In this document: positions 1 to 7,513 of the stretch, piece after piece
Numbering within the stretch: position 1 is the stretch's first letter
Layout: each line of letters opens with the position of its first letter
Assembly: GCA_029212425.1 (NCBI GenBank)
Contig: JARGNC010000007.1
Coordinates: forward strand, 1 to 29,804
DNA length: 29,804 nt
Source: Phycisphaerales bacterium
Lineage (GTDB): Bacteria; Planctomycetota; Phycisphaerae; Phycisphaerales; UBA1924
Reading direction: 5' to 3'
Notes under the pieces: model-generated
What the model was told of the DNA's origin: nothing
Seen by the model: the letters and a program-made list of their open reading frames with translations, nothing else
The model's database searches: none
Position numbers and translations under genes: made by a program

Positions 1-98
1 TGCTCGTTGAGCACCATCACGAACTGACCTGCCGCGACATCTTCGGGTGCCAAGACCCTTGCCAATGAGTTTTCAACTGCTGTGGATTCCTGAACCAT
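1..98 (-). CDS. 5' end of a hypothetical protein, cut by the window edge
   Basis: Only the first 32 codons are visible, reading from the start at base 98 toward the window edge; the peptide begins MVQESTAVENSLARVLAPED and continues with a hydrophobic stretch around FVMVLN. A GGAG at 106-109 (minus strand) sits 7 bases before the ATG, which decides this start over in-frame ATGs at 116 and 137. I do not recognise the family and no function is proposed. It lies downstream of serS on the same strand, but about 390 bases of hairpin-rich DNA separate them, so a separate transcript or a long leader is likely. Confidence 0.55.
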   Translation of the reverse strand, partial: MVQESTAVENSLARVLAPEDVAAGQFVMVLNE

Positions 99-120
99 GA
101 CAATACTCCAGCGCATGTAA

Positions 121-440
121 TAACCGCACTCGTGCATACGAGTGTAAAATGAATGTTGAGCAATGTTCACCTCGCGCATGCAAAGCGTGAGCATGAGACA
201 GTTGCCTTTGCCGGGACTAGATGTATTCTGTGATCGCGGGCTAACGAGCCCGGCTCGTGGTCAACCCTTGCGATTGAGCTGTTCAAAGCCACACCAGCGG
301 ATATCGCTCGTGGCTCTCAGCATCAAAGTAGAATGTTGTTTGTCCAACATCATCGCGGGGACTCCTGCTCTGCGCACCATGCACAAAGTCGTGGGGGAGT
401 TGTTGGCGCAGCCAACAGAGAAGTCAATGCAATATTGCAA
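121..440. other. Gene-free region rich in hairpins, possible structured RNA or leader
   Basis: No credible gene lies between base 99 and the serS stop. The stretch holds a succession of inverted repeats: 127-144 (7-bp stem, loop GCAT), 237-252 (6 bp, loop AACG, overlapping an alternative repeat CGAGCCGGGCTCG read on the minus strand), 287-315 (outer 6 bp and inner 4 bp separated by a small internal loop), 333-350 (6 bp), 401-417 (6 bp, 5-base loop) and a perfect palindrome TGCAATATTGCA at 428-439. The strand is not decided. It could be a long 5' leader of the gene at 98-1, a stand-alone small RNA, or operators. I searched by eye for tmRNA, RNase P and SRP RNA signatures and found none. Confidence 0.4.
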
Positions 441-492
441 AAACTATTCCAAGTAATTGAAATGTTTGCGGATCAAGATCAGAAACTGAGCG

Positions 493-1902
493 TCAACCGA
501 TTTTGGTTTGCCCGTTCATGTATGGACGCAGCGCTTCGGGGATCGTGATTGAGCCGTCTTCGTTTTGGTACATCTCGAGGATCGGGATCAGGATGCGGGG
601 GGACGCGGCGACGGTGTTGTTGAGGGAATGGCAGAAGGTGGTCGCGCCCTTGCCTCCTTCTCCGCCTTGTCGGTAACGCATGTTGAGGCGTCGGCACTGG
701 AAATCGTACAGGCGGCTCGCGGAGTGGGTTTCTCCGAACTCGCCGCTGGCAACTCCATCGTCGTTGACATCGCCGCGGGAGGGCATCCAGCATTCGATGT
801 CGATCATGTCCGCGTTTTTCACGCCCAGATCACCGGTGCAGCATTGGAGCAAGCGGTGGGGGAGTCCCAAGGATTTGAGGAGTGCTTCGACGAACCCCAT
901 CATGTCCTTGTGGTGCTTGCGGGAGTTTGCTACATCAGCAACATCGATCACAACTTGCTCGACCTTGTCGAACTGGTGGATGCGGTACAGACCAGCCGTG
1001 TCTTTGCCCGCGGCGCCTGCTTCTCTTCTGAAGCAGGTTGAGACGGTGACATACTTGAGGGGGAGTTTGGATTCATCGAGGATCTCGTCTTGGTGGAGTC
1101 CCATGAGACCGACTTCACCGGTCCCTGTGAGGTAGAGGTCTTGTCCGCCGCCTCGTGCTTCTTCGTTGACTTGGTAGGATTGGTCTTTGCCGCCTGGGAA
1201 AAACCCGGTACCGATCATTGCCTGTTCGCGGACGAGGACAGGGATGGTCATTGGGGAGAACCCGTTTTCGTTGACCATCGTGTCGATCGCGTAGCGAAGG
1301 ATCGCGTTGTGAAGTCTTGCGCCGTCCCCTGTCAGGACATACGAACGCGAGCCGGCGATTTTGACGCCACGCGGGAAATCAACGAGGTTGTGCATCTCGC
1401 AAAGTTCGATGTGGGACTTGGGTTTGAACCCTTTGTTCTGTTCGAAGGTTTTGTCGTAGTCCCATCCATCCGGCGCCCAGCGGGAGATCTCGATGTTGTC
1501 GTCGCTGGTTTTGCCGACAGGCACATCGTCGTCTGGTGGGAGCGGGATCGAGAGGAGGAGGTCGTTGAGTTCGGGATCGATTTTCGCGACATCTTCATCG
1601 AGCGCGGTGATCTGTTCTTTGAGCTTTGCGGGTGCTTCTTTGATCTCATCGATCTGTGCTTGGATCGCTGCTTTATCGGAATCACTCGCGGATTTGAGCT
1701 GACCTGAGAGTTGTCCGATCTTGGGTCCGGTCTCTTTGGAGAGCTTCTTTTGCTCGGCGCGGAGGGCTTCTTGTTCGCTCAGGAGCGAGCGTCTTTGCTC
1801 GTCGAGCGTCAGAAGGCGGTCGATATCGACGGCGTAGTTTTTCTTGGTGCAGCCGTCTTTGAATCGTTGTGGGTTGTCACGGAGTGCTTTGAGGTCGATC
1901 AT
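493..1902 (-). CDS. serS: Seryl-tRNA synthetase
   Basis: Class II aminoacyl-tRNA synthetase that charges tRNA-Ser (and tRNA-Sec where present) with serine in the cytoplasm. The 469-residue protein is a little longer than the usual 420-430. Residues 1-110 form the charged coiled-coil arm that binds the tRNA long variable arm. The catalytic core shows the TGE serine-binding triplet (about 261-263), motif 2 with FRREAG and IHQFDKVE (about 291-315), and motif 3 with GSITIPEALRPYM (about 450-462). The start at 1902 (MIDLKAL) is chosen because the family normally begins there; a 20-residue upstream extension is open but unlike the family. An oddity is a short insert (about 375-391, Asp/Gly-rich) between CWMPSRG and GETHS, before the SASRLYDFQ segment. 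It is divergent from the membrane protein gene at 1981. Confidence 0.96.
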   Translation of the reverse strand: MIDLKALRDNPQRFKDGCTKKNYAVDIDRLLTLDEQRRSLLSEQEALRAEQKKLSKETGPKIGQLSGQLKSASDSDKAAIQAQIDEIKEAPAKLKEQITALDEDVAKIDPELNDLLLSIPLPPDDDVPVGKTSDDNIEISRWAPDGWDYDKTFEQNKGFKPKSHIELCEMHNLVDFPRGVKIAGSRSYVLTGDGARLHNAILRYAIDTMVNENGFSPMTIPVLVREQAMIGTGFFPGGKDQSYQVNEEARGGGQDLYLTGTGEVGLMGLHQDEILDESKLPLKYVTVSTCFRREAGAAGKDTAGLYRIHQFDKVEQVVIDVADVANSRKHHKDMMGFVEALLKSLGLPHRLLQCCTGDLGVKNADMIDIECWMPSRGDVNDDGVASGEFGETHSASRLYDFQCRRLNMRYRQGGEGGKGATTFCHSLNNTVAASPRILIPILEMYQNEDGSITIPEALRPYMNGQTKIG

Positions 1903-1951
1903 GGTCCGAGAGTGTAGCTCTTGGGGCGGCAATTGGTGATTTTGGAGGCAC

Positions 1952-1969
1952 ACTTCGCACAATCGAAGT
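1952..1969. promoter_or_regulatory. Inverted repeat between divergent serS and the membrane gene
   Basis: ACTTCG and CGAAGT form a perfect 6-bp stem with the 6-base spacer CACAAT. It sits in the 78-base gap between two divergent genes, about 12 bases before the plus-strand ATG, where an operator could affect both promoters. A -10-like TATGAT overlaps its right end at 1969-1974, but I see no convincing -35 element. Role inferred from position only. Confidence 0.25.
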
Positions 1970-1980
1970 ATGATTGGGGT

Positions 1981-2385
1981 ATGGAATATGGTCCGATCGC
2001 ACCATCATGGTTTGTGCTCCCCCTCGCGATGCTCGCGTTGCTGGTGGTTGCGTCGCACCTGATTGTCCTGCGAGAGCACGCGATTGGGAAGATGCCCGAG
2101 TCCCGGCGTCAGATCCGGATGGTGACGGGGTGGGTGATGATGTTCACGATCCCGCTTGTTGCGTATGGGTTCGGGATTGTGTCGCCGACAGACGAAGAAC
2201 GGTTCTTGCTCGCGTGGACCTGCATTGTTGGGTTGCTCGCTGGGATCGTACTGATGGCGTGTGTGGATGCGATCAACTCGATTCGGTTGGCTCGGAAAGA
2301 AAGCCGAGAGATGCGTGCGGAACTGCGTGATCTGCTGGTCCAGTCGTACACTCAGACGAGTACACAGACGGAGCGGAACGGATGA
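1981..2385 (+). CDS. Small membrane protein coupled to lpxK
   Basis: 134 residues with three predicted membrane segments: WFVLPLAMLALLVVAS (about 10-25), MVTGWVMMFTIPLVAYGFGI (about 43-62) and FLLAWTCIVGLLAGIVLMAC (about 72-91). A basic-acidic, probably helical cytoplasmic tail (RLARKESREMRAELRDLL) follows. The ATG at 1981 is preferred because it precedes the first hydrophobic segment directly; a longer frame from TTG at 1921 adds residues overlapping the serS promoter region. Its stop overlaps the lpxK start in ATGA, so the two are probably translationally coupled. I do not recognise the family. The pairing with lpxK suggests an envelope role near the inner membrane, but that is inference. 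Confidence 0.7.
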   Translation: MEYGPIAPSWFVLPLAMLALLVVASHLIVLREHAIGKMPESRRQIRMVTGWVMMFTIPLVAYGFGIVSPTDEERFLLAWTCIVGLLAGIVLMACVDAINSIRLARKESREMRAELRDLLVQSYTQTSTQTERNG

Positions 2386-3449
2386 TTCCTGAGCATCGCC
2401 CGACCCGGCTGCCTGTGTTCTTGGCAACTGCACTCTCCAAACTGTATTCAATCGGGATCAACCACCAGAACCGAAAGTTCGATCGTGGTGATGGTGTCAC
2501 AACGCTGGATCGTCCTGTCATCTCGATCGGGAATCTCTCGACTGGGGGGACAGGCAAGACGCCGTTGGTTCAGCATGTGGTCCGGTTGCTGATCGAAGCG
2601 GGGCATCATCCCGCGATCGCGATGCGAGGGTATAAGGCAAAGCCAGGCGAGATTGGCGATGAGCAGCGCGAGCATATGGATGCGTTACCAGGAGTCCCCA
2701 TCGTTGCTCAACCCGATCGGATCGCGGGGCTACTCAAGTTGTTTGCAACCGACGAAGGCAAGCGTGTTGATTGTGTCGTGTTGGATGATGGGTTCCAGCA
2801 TCGGAAGATTGCGCGAGACTTGGAGATTGTGGTCATTGATGCATCGCGTCCGCCGTTTGGAGATGCGTTGCTGCCGTTGGGGTTCTTGCGTGAATCAGCA
2901 GAGTCTCTGGAGCGTGCGGATGTCGTGGTGATTTCGCATGCGGAGATGGTCGAGCAAGAAGCACTTGGGGAGTTGCGGAACTGGGTAGCAAAGCGAGTCC
3001 GAGCGGAGACTGTCGTTTCGGTCGTGACTCATCGTTGGGATCGGATTGTCGAGTACAACTGCGATGGAGAGCGAGTTGCTGAGCATCCTGTTGAGCGGGT
3101 GCTCAATGAGCAGGTTGCTGTGCTGACTGGGATTGGTCATCCAGAAGCGTTTGTTTCGATGGCGGTTGCGGAAGGTGCAAAAATTTCGCATCGCAGTGAC
3201 CGTCCGGATCACGATGATTTTTCGTGCTCTGTCGTGGATGAGTTCCTCGATCACGCACGAGCTGCAGGTGCATCTGCGATCTTGATCACCAACAAGGATT
3301 GGACGAAGCTGAAATCTCGCGTGAAACGGGAGAATTCGGGTGGTGTAGAACTCGATGCTTTGCCCGTGCTGGTTCCTGATTTGGGACTCGGTTTTCAGAG
3401 TGGGGAGTCAGATTTGAAATCTGCGTGTATGCGTGTGTTTGAATCTTAA
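2382..3449 (+). CDS. lpxK: Tetraacyldisaccharide 4'-kinase
   Basis: LpxK phosphorylates the 4' position of the lipid A disaccharide at the cytoplasmic face of the inner membrane. The 355-residue protein has the family's P-loop GNLSTGGTGKT (50-60), an N-terminal amphipathic or membrane-associating helix around LATALSKLYSIG, the DDGFQH signature (135-140) and a C-terminal segment with ILITNKDWTKL. Length is normal for the family. It follows the small membrane protein with a 4-base overlap. Together with hldE in this window it shows that the organism makes LPS, fitting a planctomycete outer membrane. Confidence 0.95.
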   Translation: MIPEHRPTRLPVFLATALSKLYSIGINHQNRKFDRGDGVTTLDRPVISIGNLSTGGTGKTPLVQHVVRLLIEAGHHPAIAMRGYKAKPGEIGDEQREHMDALPGVPIVAQPDRIAGLLKLFATDEGKRVDCVVLDDGFQHRKIARDLEIVVIDASRPPFGDALLPLGFLRESAESLERADVVVISHAEMVEQEALGELRNWVAKRVRAETVVSVVTHRWDRIVEYNCDGERVAEHPVERVLNEQVAVLTGIGHPEAFVSMAVAEGAKISHRSDRPDHDDFSCSVVDEFLDHARAAGASAILITNKDWTKLKSRVKRENSGGVELDALPVLVPDLGLGFQSGESDLKSACMRVFES

Positions 3450-3450
3450 G

Positions 3451-3474
3451 AATATTGATTTTTCGATCAGTATT
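3451..3474 (+). terminator. AT-rich hairpin after lpxK
   Basis: AATATTGAT pairs with ATCAGTATT (one G-U wobble) around a TTTTCG loop, starting just after the lpxK stop. The stem is AT-rich and no clean T-run follows, so termination may be weak. Confidence 0.35.
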
Positions 3475-3607
3475 GGTGTTCTTGGCATACTCGAAGTGGG
3501 GAAAATGCTCATATCACGCCTAGAGTTGGGTCTGTTAATCTCGCACCCCCGCGGAGGGCGTTCCGCACAGGACAACTGTCCTTCAACTTAAGCATGGAGC
3601 TCGAGGA

Positions 3608-5230
3608 ATGAATAACAAGAAACGCATGAAGTCAGCAATCACGATTGCAGCGAGCATCGGTCTCGCAGCATCGTTGATGGGATGTACTTCTTCAACACGA
3701 ACTGAACGAGTTGACGATCATCACGGGAGCTTGAAGCTCGGTGTTGCAAACGAAAACGCTGGTTCGAATGAAACTGCAGCACCTGCAGCACCACGCAAGA
3801 ACACTTGGGGTGTCTACTCGCCATCACTCGGTGATGGCGAAACCATGGCACGCATGGCATTCCCAACCGGTGATATCCGCACAAGCGCGATTCTCCTTCA
3901 CCAGGTCATGCCGGGCGAAGTGACCCGTGGCGCGGACTTCGATTTCTCGTACCATGTCACCAACCTGACTGAATCACCACTGCAGAATGTTCTCGTCGCT
4001 CTCAACTCCAAGAGCAACCTCGAGATCACCAGCTCCGAGCCACGCGCCAACACAGGTGGCGGCGATATGGTCTGGGCACTCGGCGATTTCGCACCAAAGG
4101 AAACCAAAGTGATCCGCATGGTCGGAAACGCTGGTAAGGTCGGACAAGCTTCGGACTGTATCACTGTTTCGTACAACAACTACCTCTGTGCAACACTCAA
4201 TGTTGTTGAGCCAGCACTCGCACTGACCAAGACCGCGACTGAGCGCACGCTCAAGTGTGACGAGATCGTCATTCGCTATGTGGTCAAGAACACCGGTACC
4301 GGCTCAGCTGGTGGCGTGACCATCAGCGATACCCTCCCAGAAGGTCTCGCGATGGCAAACGGCAGCCGCAATGTGAGCATCCCAGTTGGGGCCCTCGCAT
4401 CGGGTGAGTCCAAGACCTACGAGGTCAAGGCAACCGCTTCCAAGACTGGTACATTCAAGAGCCCAGCATCAGCTTCGGCTGACAACGGTCTTGAAGCAGC
4501 TGCTTCAGCAACCACCACCGTCGTTGTTGCTCCAGAGCTCGCGATCACTTCCAAGTGTTCAGAAGAGCAGTTCCTCGGTCGCAACATGACCTTCGGCTAC
4601 ACCCTGACCAACTCAGGTACCGGCGAAGCTCAGTCAACCACTGCATCGGCAACGATCCCAGCTGGTTCGACCCTCGTCCGCGCTTCTGAGGGTGGCCGTG
4701 TTCAAGGCAACCGCGTTGTCTGGGACTTCGGTACACTCGCGAAGGGTGCTGATCGTGACTTCTCGATCACCGTCAAGGCTTCAGAAACCGGTAGCTACAG
4801 CTCATCGGCAACTGCAAACGCTTCCTGTGCAGAGTCGGTCTCCGATACCTGTACTTCAGGCGTCAAGGGTATCCCAGCGGTCCTCCTCGAAGTGGTCGAT
4901 ATCACTGACCCAGTCGAAGTCGGCGGCCAAACCACCTACGTCATCACTGTGACCAACCAAGGTTCGGCGAAGGACACCAATGTCCGCATCGTCGCGACCC
5001 TCCCAGGCGAGCAGGCATATGTCGGCTCAACCGGTACCACCGCAGCGACCGTTGCTGGTCAGAAGATCAGCTTCAGCCCTGTCGGTACCCTCGCGGTTGG
5101 TGCTCAGGCATCATGGCGCATCACCGTCCGTGCCGATGGCGCTGGCGATGTTCGCTTCCGTCTGGAAATGACTTCGGATAACCTCACCAGCCCGGTGATC
5201 GAAACCGAAGCAACCAACCTGTACGAATAA
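3608..5230 (+). CDS. DUF11-repeat lipoprotein, distantly like chlamydial OmcB
   Basis: 540-residue exported lipoprotein. Residues 1-26 are a basic N-terminus and hydrophobic core ending in the lipobox SLMGC, so Cys26 is the likely lipidated residue. Four Ig-like DUF11-type repeats follow at about 96-198, 203-308, 309-420 and 424-537, with typical phrases such as YVVKNTGTGSAGG, YTLTNSGTGEAQ and YVITVTNQGSAKD followed by TLPEG or TLPGE. Six further cysteines (184, 194, 217, 317, 407, 415) could form disulfides. DUF11 repeats are known from the chlamydial cysteine-rich envelope protein OmcB and from planctomycete surface proteins. The start is set by GGAG at 3596-3599, 8 bases upstream. Codon choice (GCA/GCT, CCA, AAC, AAG) resembles the ribosomal protein genes here and differs from lpxK, which suggests high expression; a strong terminator follows. 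A structural envelope role is inferred. Confidence 0.85.
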   Translation: MNNKKRMKSAITIAASIGLAASLMGCTSSTRTERVDDHHGSLKLGVANENAGSNETAAPAAPRKNTWGVYSPSLGDGETMARMAFPTGDIRTSAILLHQVMPGEVTRGADFDFSYHVTNLTESPLQNVLVALNSKSNLEITSSEPRANTGGGDMVWALGDFAPKETKVIRMVGNAGKVGQASDCITVSYNNYLCATLNVVEPALALTKTATERTLKCDEIVIRYVVKNTGTGSAGGVTISDTLPEGLAMANGSRNVSIPVGALASGESKTYEVKATASKTGTFKSPASASADNGLEAAASATTTVVVAPELAITSKCSEEQFLGRNMTFGYTLTNSGTGEAQSTTASATIPAGSTLVRASEGGRVQGNRVVWDFGTLAKGADRDFSITVKASETGSYSSSATANASCAESVSDTCTSGVKGIPAVLLEVVDITDPVEVGGQTTYVITVTNQGSAKDTNVRIVATLPGEQAYVGSTGTTAATVAGQKISFSPVGTLAVGAQASWRITVRADGAGDVRFRLEMTSDNLTSPVIETEATNLYE

Positions 5231-5285
5231 GCCCTCGGGTTTATCCAGCCGGTTGAACATTTCAATCTTGGTCGTATGACCATCA

Positions 5286-5313
5286 ACACCCCGCTTCGGC
5301 GGGGTGTTTTTTT
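5286..5313 (+). terminator. Rho-independent terminator after the DUF11 lipoprotein gene
   Basis: ACACCCCGC pairs with GCGGGGTGT around a TTCG tetraloop, followed by seven T residues. This is a textbook intrinsic terminator 55 bases after the stop codon. Confidence 0.93.
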
Positions 5314-5343
5314 ATCAATATTCTGACAGAATCCACATCGAAC

Positions 5344-6054
5344 ATGAACCAAACGCATCTCGATTTGGTATACATTGGTTGCAAGATGAACTCGATGATT
5401 GATCAATCCCAGACATCCGATGAGCAACGCGGGCAGCTGCCAATTGTGGTGCTTGCGAGTTCATCGCCGCGCAGACAGGAGATGCTCAGCGACGCGGGAA
5501 TCAACCATCGTGTGCAACCTGCAGGTATTGATGATGGGGAACTTGTTGCTGGATCGCTGAGCAGCGCCGATCACTGGGTCGTCTCGCTCGCGTACCTGAA
5601 GGCGACATCAAGCTCGCGGATGTTGAGCAGCTCGGAACTCGGGTTGGATCTCGCACAAGGCGAATCAGTCGTGGTGGTCGGTGCGGATACGGTCTGTGTC
5701 CACGAGGGGAAGATCATTGGTCAGCCTGAAGATCGTGACCATGCACGCGAGATCATCATGGAGATGCGTGATGCGACGCATGAAGTATTGACAGGGGTCG
5801 CGTTGCTGGACCCATTCAGCGATCGGCGTGAGCTCTTTGTCGATCGATCGGTGGTGACAGTTGGCGATATCGCGGATGATGAGATCGAAGCGTACCTCGA
5901 CTCAGGTCTGTGGAAAGGCAAAGCAGGCGCATACAACATCACCGAACGACTCGCCGCTGGATGGCCGATCGAGTTTAGCGGGGATGAGTCCTCGATCGTG
6001 GGACTCCCACTGGCGCGTGTGATGGACCGGCTTGCTGCGTTCTATCTCGATTGA
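5344..6054 (+). CDS. maf: Maf-family nucleoside triphosphate pyrophosphatase
   Basis: Maf proteins hydrolyse non-canonical or modified NTPs (often dTTP, UTP or methylated forms) to monophosphates. Visible motifs, counted from base 5344, are ASSSPRR (38-44), GADTVC with the catalytic Asp (113-118), GQPED (126-130), the LTGVALL strand, KGKAGAYNI and the SSIVGLPL terminus. The conserved domain starts near residue 33, so the N-terminal extension is longer than usual. In-frame ATGs at 5386 and 5395 are equally possible starts and none has a clear Shine-Dalgarno match. Substrate preference within the family cannot be read from sequence alone. It follows a strong terminator, so it should have its own promoter. 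Confidence 0.9.
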   Translation: MNQTHLDLVYIGCKMNSMIDQSQTSDEQRGQLPIVVLASSSPRRQEMLSDAGINHRVQPAGIDDGELVAGSLSSADHWVVSLAYLKATSSSRMLSSSELGLDLAQGESVVVVGADTVCVHEGKIIGQPEDRDHAREIIMEMRDATHEVLTGVALLDPFSDRRELFVDRSVVTVGDIADDEIEAYLDSGLWKGKAGAYNITERLAAGWPIEFSGDESSIVGLPLARVMDRLAAFYLD

Positions 6055-6095
6055 GCAAGATCACAACTCCTCGACCAATCAACAACGCCTGGCTC

Positions 6096-6128
6096 AAAAA
6101 AACGCCCGGCACAAGAAGTAGCCGGGCG
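6096..6128 (-). terminator. Rho-independent terminator for the PEP-CTERM-like gene
   Basis: On the minus strand CGCCCGGC and GCCGGGCG form an 8-bp GC-rich stem with a 10-base loop, followed by seven T residues (plus-strand A run at 6096-6102). It lies 25 bases past the stop of the gene at 6154-6831. On the plus strand it has no T-run, so it is a poor terminator for maf. Confidence 0.9.
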
Positions 6129-6153
6129 ATTGTCTGATGTTGTGGGTTCAGTC

Positions 6154-6831
6154 TTATCGGCGACGGCGTGATGCCATCAGCAGTCCTGCTGAGGAGATCA
6201 GCATGGTGCTTGGGACTGGTACGGTGTTGGCGCGGATTGCGAATGCACCACCGAAGGGGACATCTGGGCCGTCCATGCGGGTGTGGTAGCCTGCGTTTGG
6301 AAGATCGCCGTAGCTGCCGTAGTAGAACCACGAGCGGTCTGCACGACCATCTGTGTCGTAGCGAGCTGGGCTCGAGTACCCAGGTTGACCCTCGTCGTCG
6401 TAGACGAGTTCAGCGAGGTGGCTGACGGTGACGAAGAAGCCGCCGGAGACTTCGAGGTTTGCGATGTCAACGATGTTGAGCTCGCCTCCGCCGGTCATCG
6501 GGTTGTCGATGACTGTTGAGTAGATGTTGGTAGCGTTTGTTGGGTCGAAGTCATTGTCGCTGTCTTGGTAGATGCGGACGGTGACCTGATTGTTTTCTGA
6601 GAGTCGGCCGAGCTCGAAGGAAATGCTGGTGATTTCTTCGGTCGCGTCTTGTGTCTGGAAATAGTTTCCCCAGAGCATGTCGATATCACCGTACTGCTCG
6701 AACGAGCGGGGTGGTCCGAGGGTGACATGCGAGCCGCCGTCGTCGTAGCTGTAGACATTGGCGAGTGCGCTGGTGGATGCGAATGCGAGTGCGCTCAACA
6801 CGAGCGTTCCTTGAATCATTGTCTTTCTCAT
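6154..6831 (-). CDS. Secreted protein with PEP-CTERM-like sorting tail
   Basis: 225 residues. A signal peptide ending around ALAFASTSALA is followed by a Tyr/Asp/Gly-rich, probably all-beta body with no catalytic motif I recognise. The last 22 residues have the three parts of a PEP-CTERM signal in a variant form: VPVPST in place of PEP, a short hydrophobic segment (MLISSAGLLMAS) and the terminal basic run RRRR. PEP-CTERM tails are processed by exosortases; no exosortase gene is in this window. The start at 6831 has AAGGAG 6-7 bases upstream. It stands alone, with its own terminator at 6096-6128. Confidence 0.82.
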   Translation of the reverse strand: MRKTMIQGTLVLSALAFASTSALANVYSYDDGGSHVTLGPPRSFEQYGDIDMLWGNYFQTQDATEEITSISFELGRLSENNQVTVRIYQDSDNDFDPTNATNIYSTVIDNPMTGGGELNIVDIANLEVSGGFFVTVSHLAELVYDDEGQPGYSSPARYDTDGRADRSWFYYGSYGDLPNAGYHTRMDGPDVPFGGAFAIRANTVPVPSTMLISSAGLLMASRRRR

Positions 6832-6976
6832 CGTGAACTCCTTATCGATGGGGGAGTGCGATGGTACTGGGTTTTTGCCTTCAACTCAAGGGTTTTCAAA
6901 TGTGCATGCTGAAATGAGGAACATAACCCAGTTGAAAGACAACTTGTATGCGATGTTCTATGGGTAAAAAACCGGA

Positions 6977-7411
6977 TCACGCAGCTTTGCGGGCAGACTG
7001 GTCTTCTGTTTCGATGAGCCTCCAAGCGTTTCGGCTTGGGACCAAGAGTTCTGCGGGAACGGTTGATTCGTCGCGGAGCATGGTGACTTTGGCGAAGCTG
7101 ATGAGCGTTGCGTATTTGGAGTTGGATTTGGACTCCCAGTACTGGTCGCCTCCCATGATTCGATCGTCGTAACAATCGCGGAGGTTCTCGATATCCTCAG
7201 GTGTGAGGTCTTCGTACTCGTCAACCTGATGGACAATCGCTTTGGCAACGACGCGTTTGCCAGTTGGTTTGATGTAGATGGTGTCGCCTGGGTTGACCTT
7301 CCCGAAAGGGGCGCGTCGGTCTTGACCGAGCCGAGACTCAAGGGATTTGGTCCCGCTGAGCAGCGGCGCGATGTAGCGAGGGTGGACGATCATCAGGTGG
7401 GTCGTGGGCAT
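6977..7411 (-). CDS. ASCH-domain protein (PUA-like fold)
   Basis: 144 residues. The N-terminal two thirds fits the ASCH superfamily: MIVHPRYIAPLLSGTKSLES, where a Lys and Glu-Ser-Arg follow a short helix, then RAPFGKVNPGDTIYIKPTGK, the loop and strand typical of these RNA-binding-like beta barrels, then VVAKAIVHQV. The C-terminal part contains ATLISFAKV and a charged tail. ASCH proteins are proposed to bind RNA or modified nucleosides and some have amidohydrolase activity; a specific role cannot be given. No Shine-Dalgarno match precedes the ATG at 7411; an in-frame ATG at 7393 starts nearer the conserved part. A 12-base palindrome, CCGATATATCGG (7413-7424), lies immediately upstream of the start. 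Confidence 0.75.
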   Translation of the reverse strand: MPTTHLMIVHPRYIAPLLSGTKSLESRLGQDRRAPFGKVNPGDTIYIKPTGKRVVAKAIVHQVDEYEDLTPEDIENLRDCYDDRIMGGDQYWESKSNSKYATLISFAKVTMLRDESTVPAELLVPSRNAWRLIETEDQSARKAA

Positions 7412-7513
7412 ACCGATATATCGGACGATTCAGGCAGGGGCTTTGGTCTGTATTGGCAAGTTTTGGCAGGACTCGAAACTGAGCTCCGCTGCCTTCAACC
7501 CTCGCGTAAACAC

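Noticed and set aside
163..456. 97-codon plus-strand open frame in the gap before serS
   Set aside because: No Shine-Dalgarno match, no known motif, atypical composition, and it runs across the hairpin series. Structured non-coding DNA explains the region better.
1090..1707. 205-codon plus-strand open frame
   Set aside because: It lies wholly antisense to serS, whose motifs are continuous across the interval.
6103..6128. GC-rich hairpin as a terminator for maf
   Set aside because: On the plus strand no T-run follows the stem; the T-run is on the minus-strand side, so it is assigned to the opposing gene.
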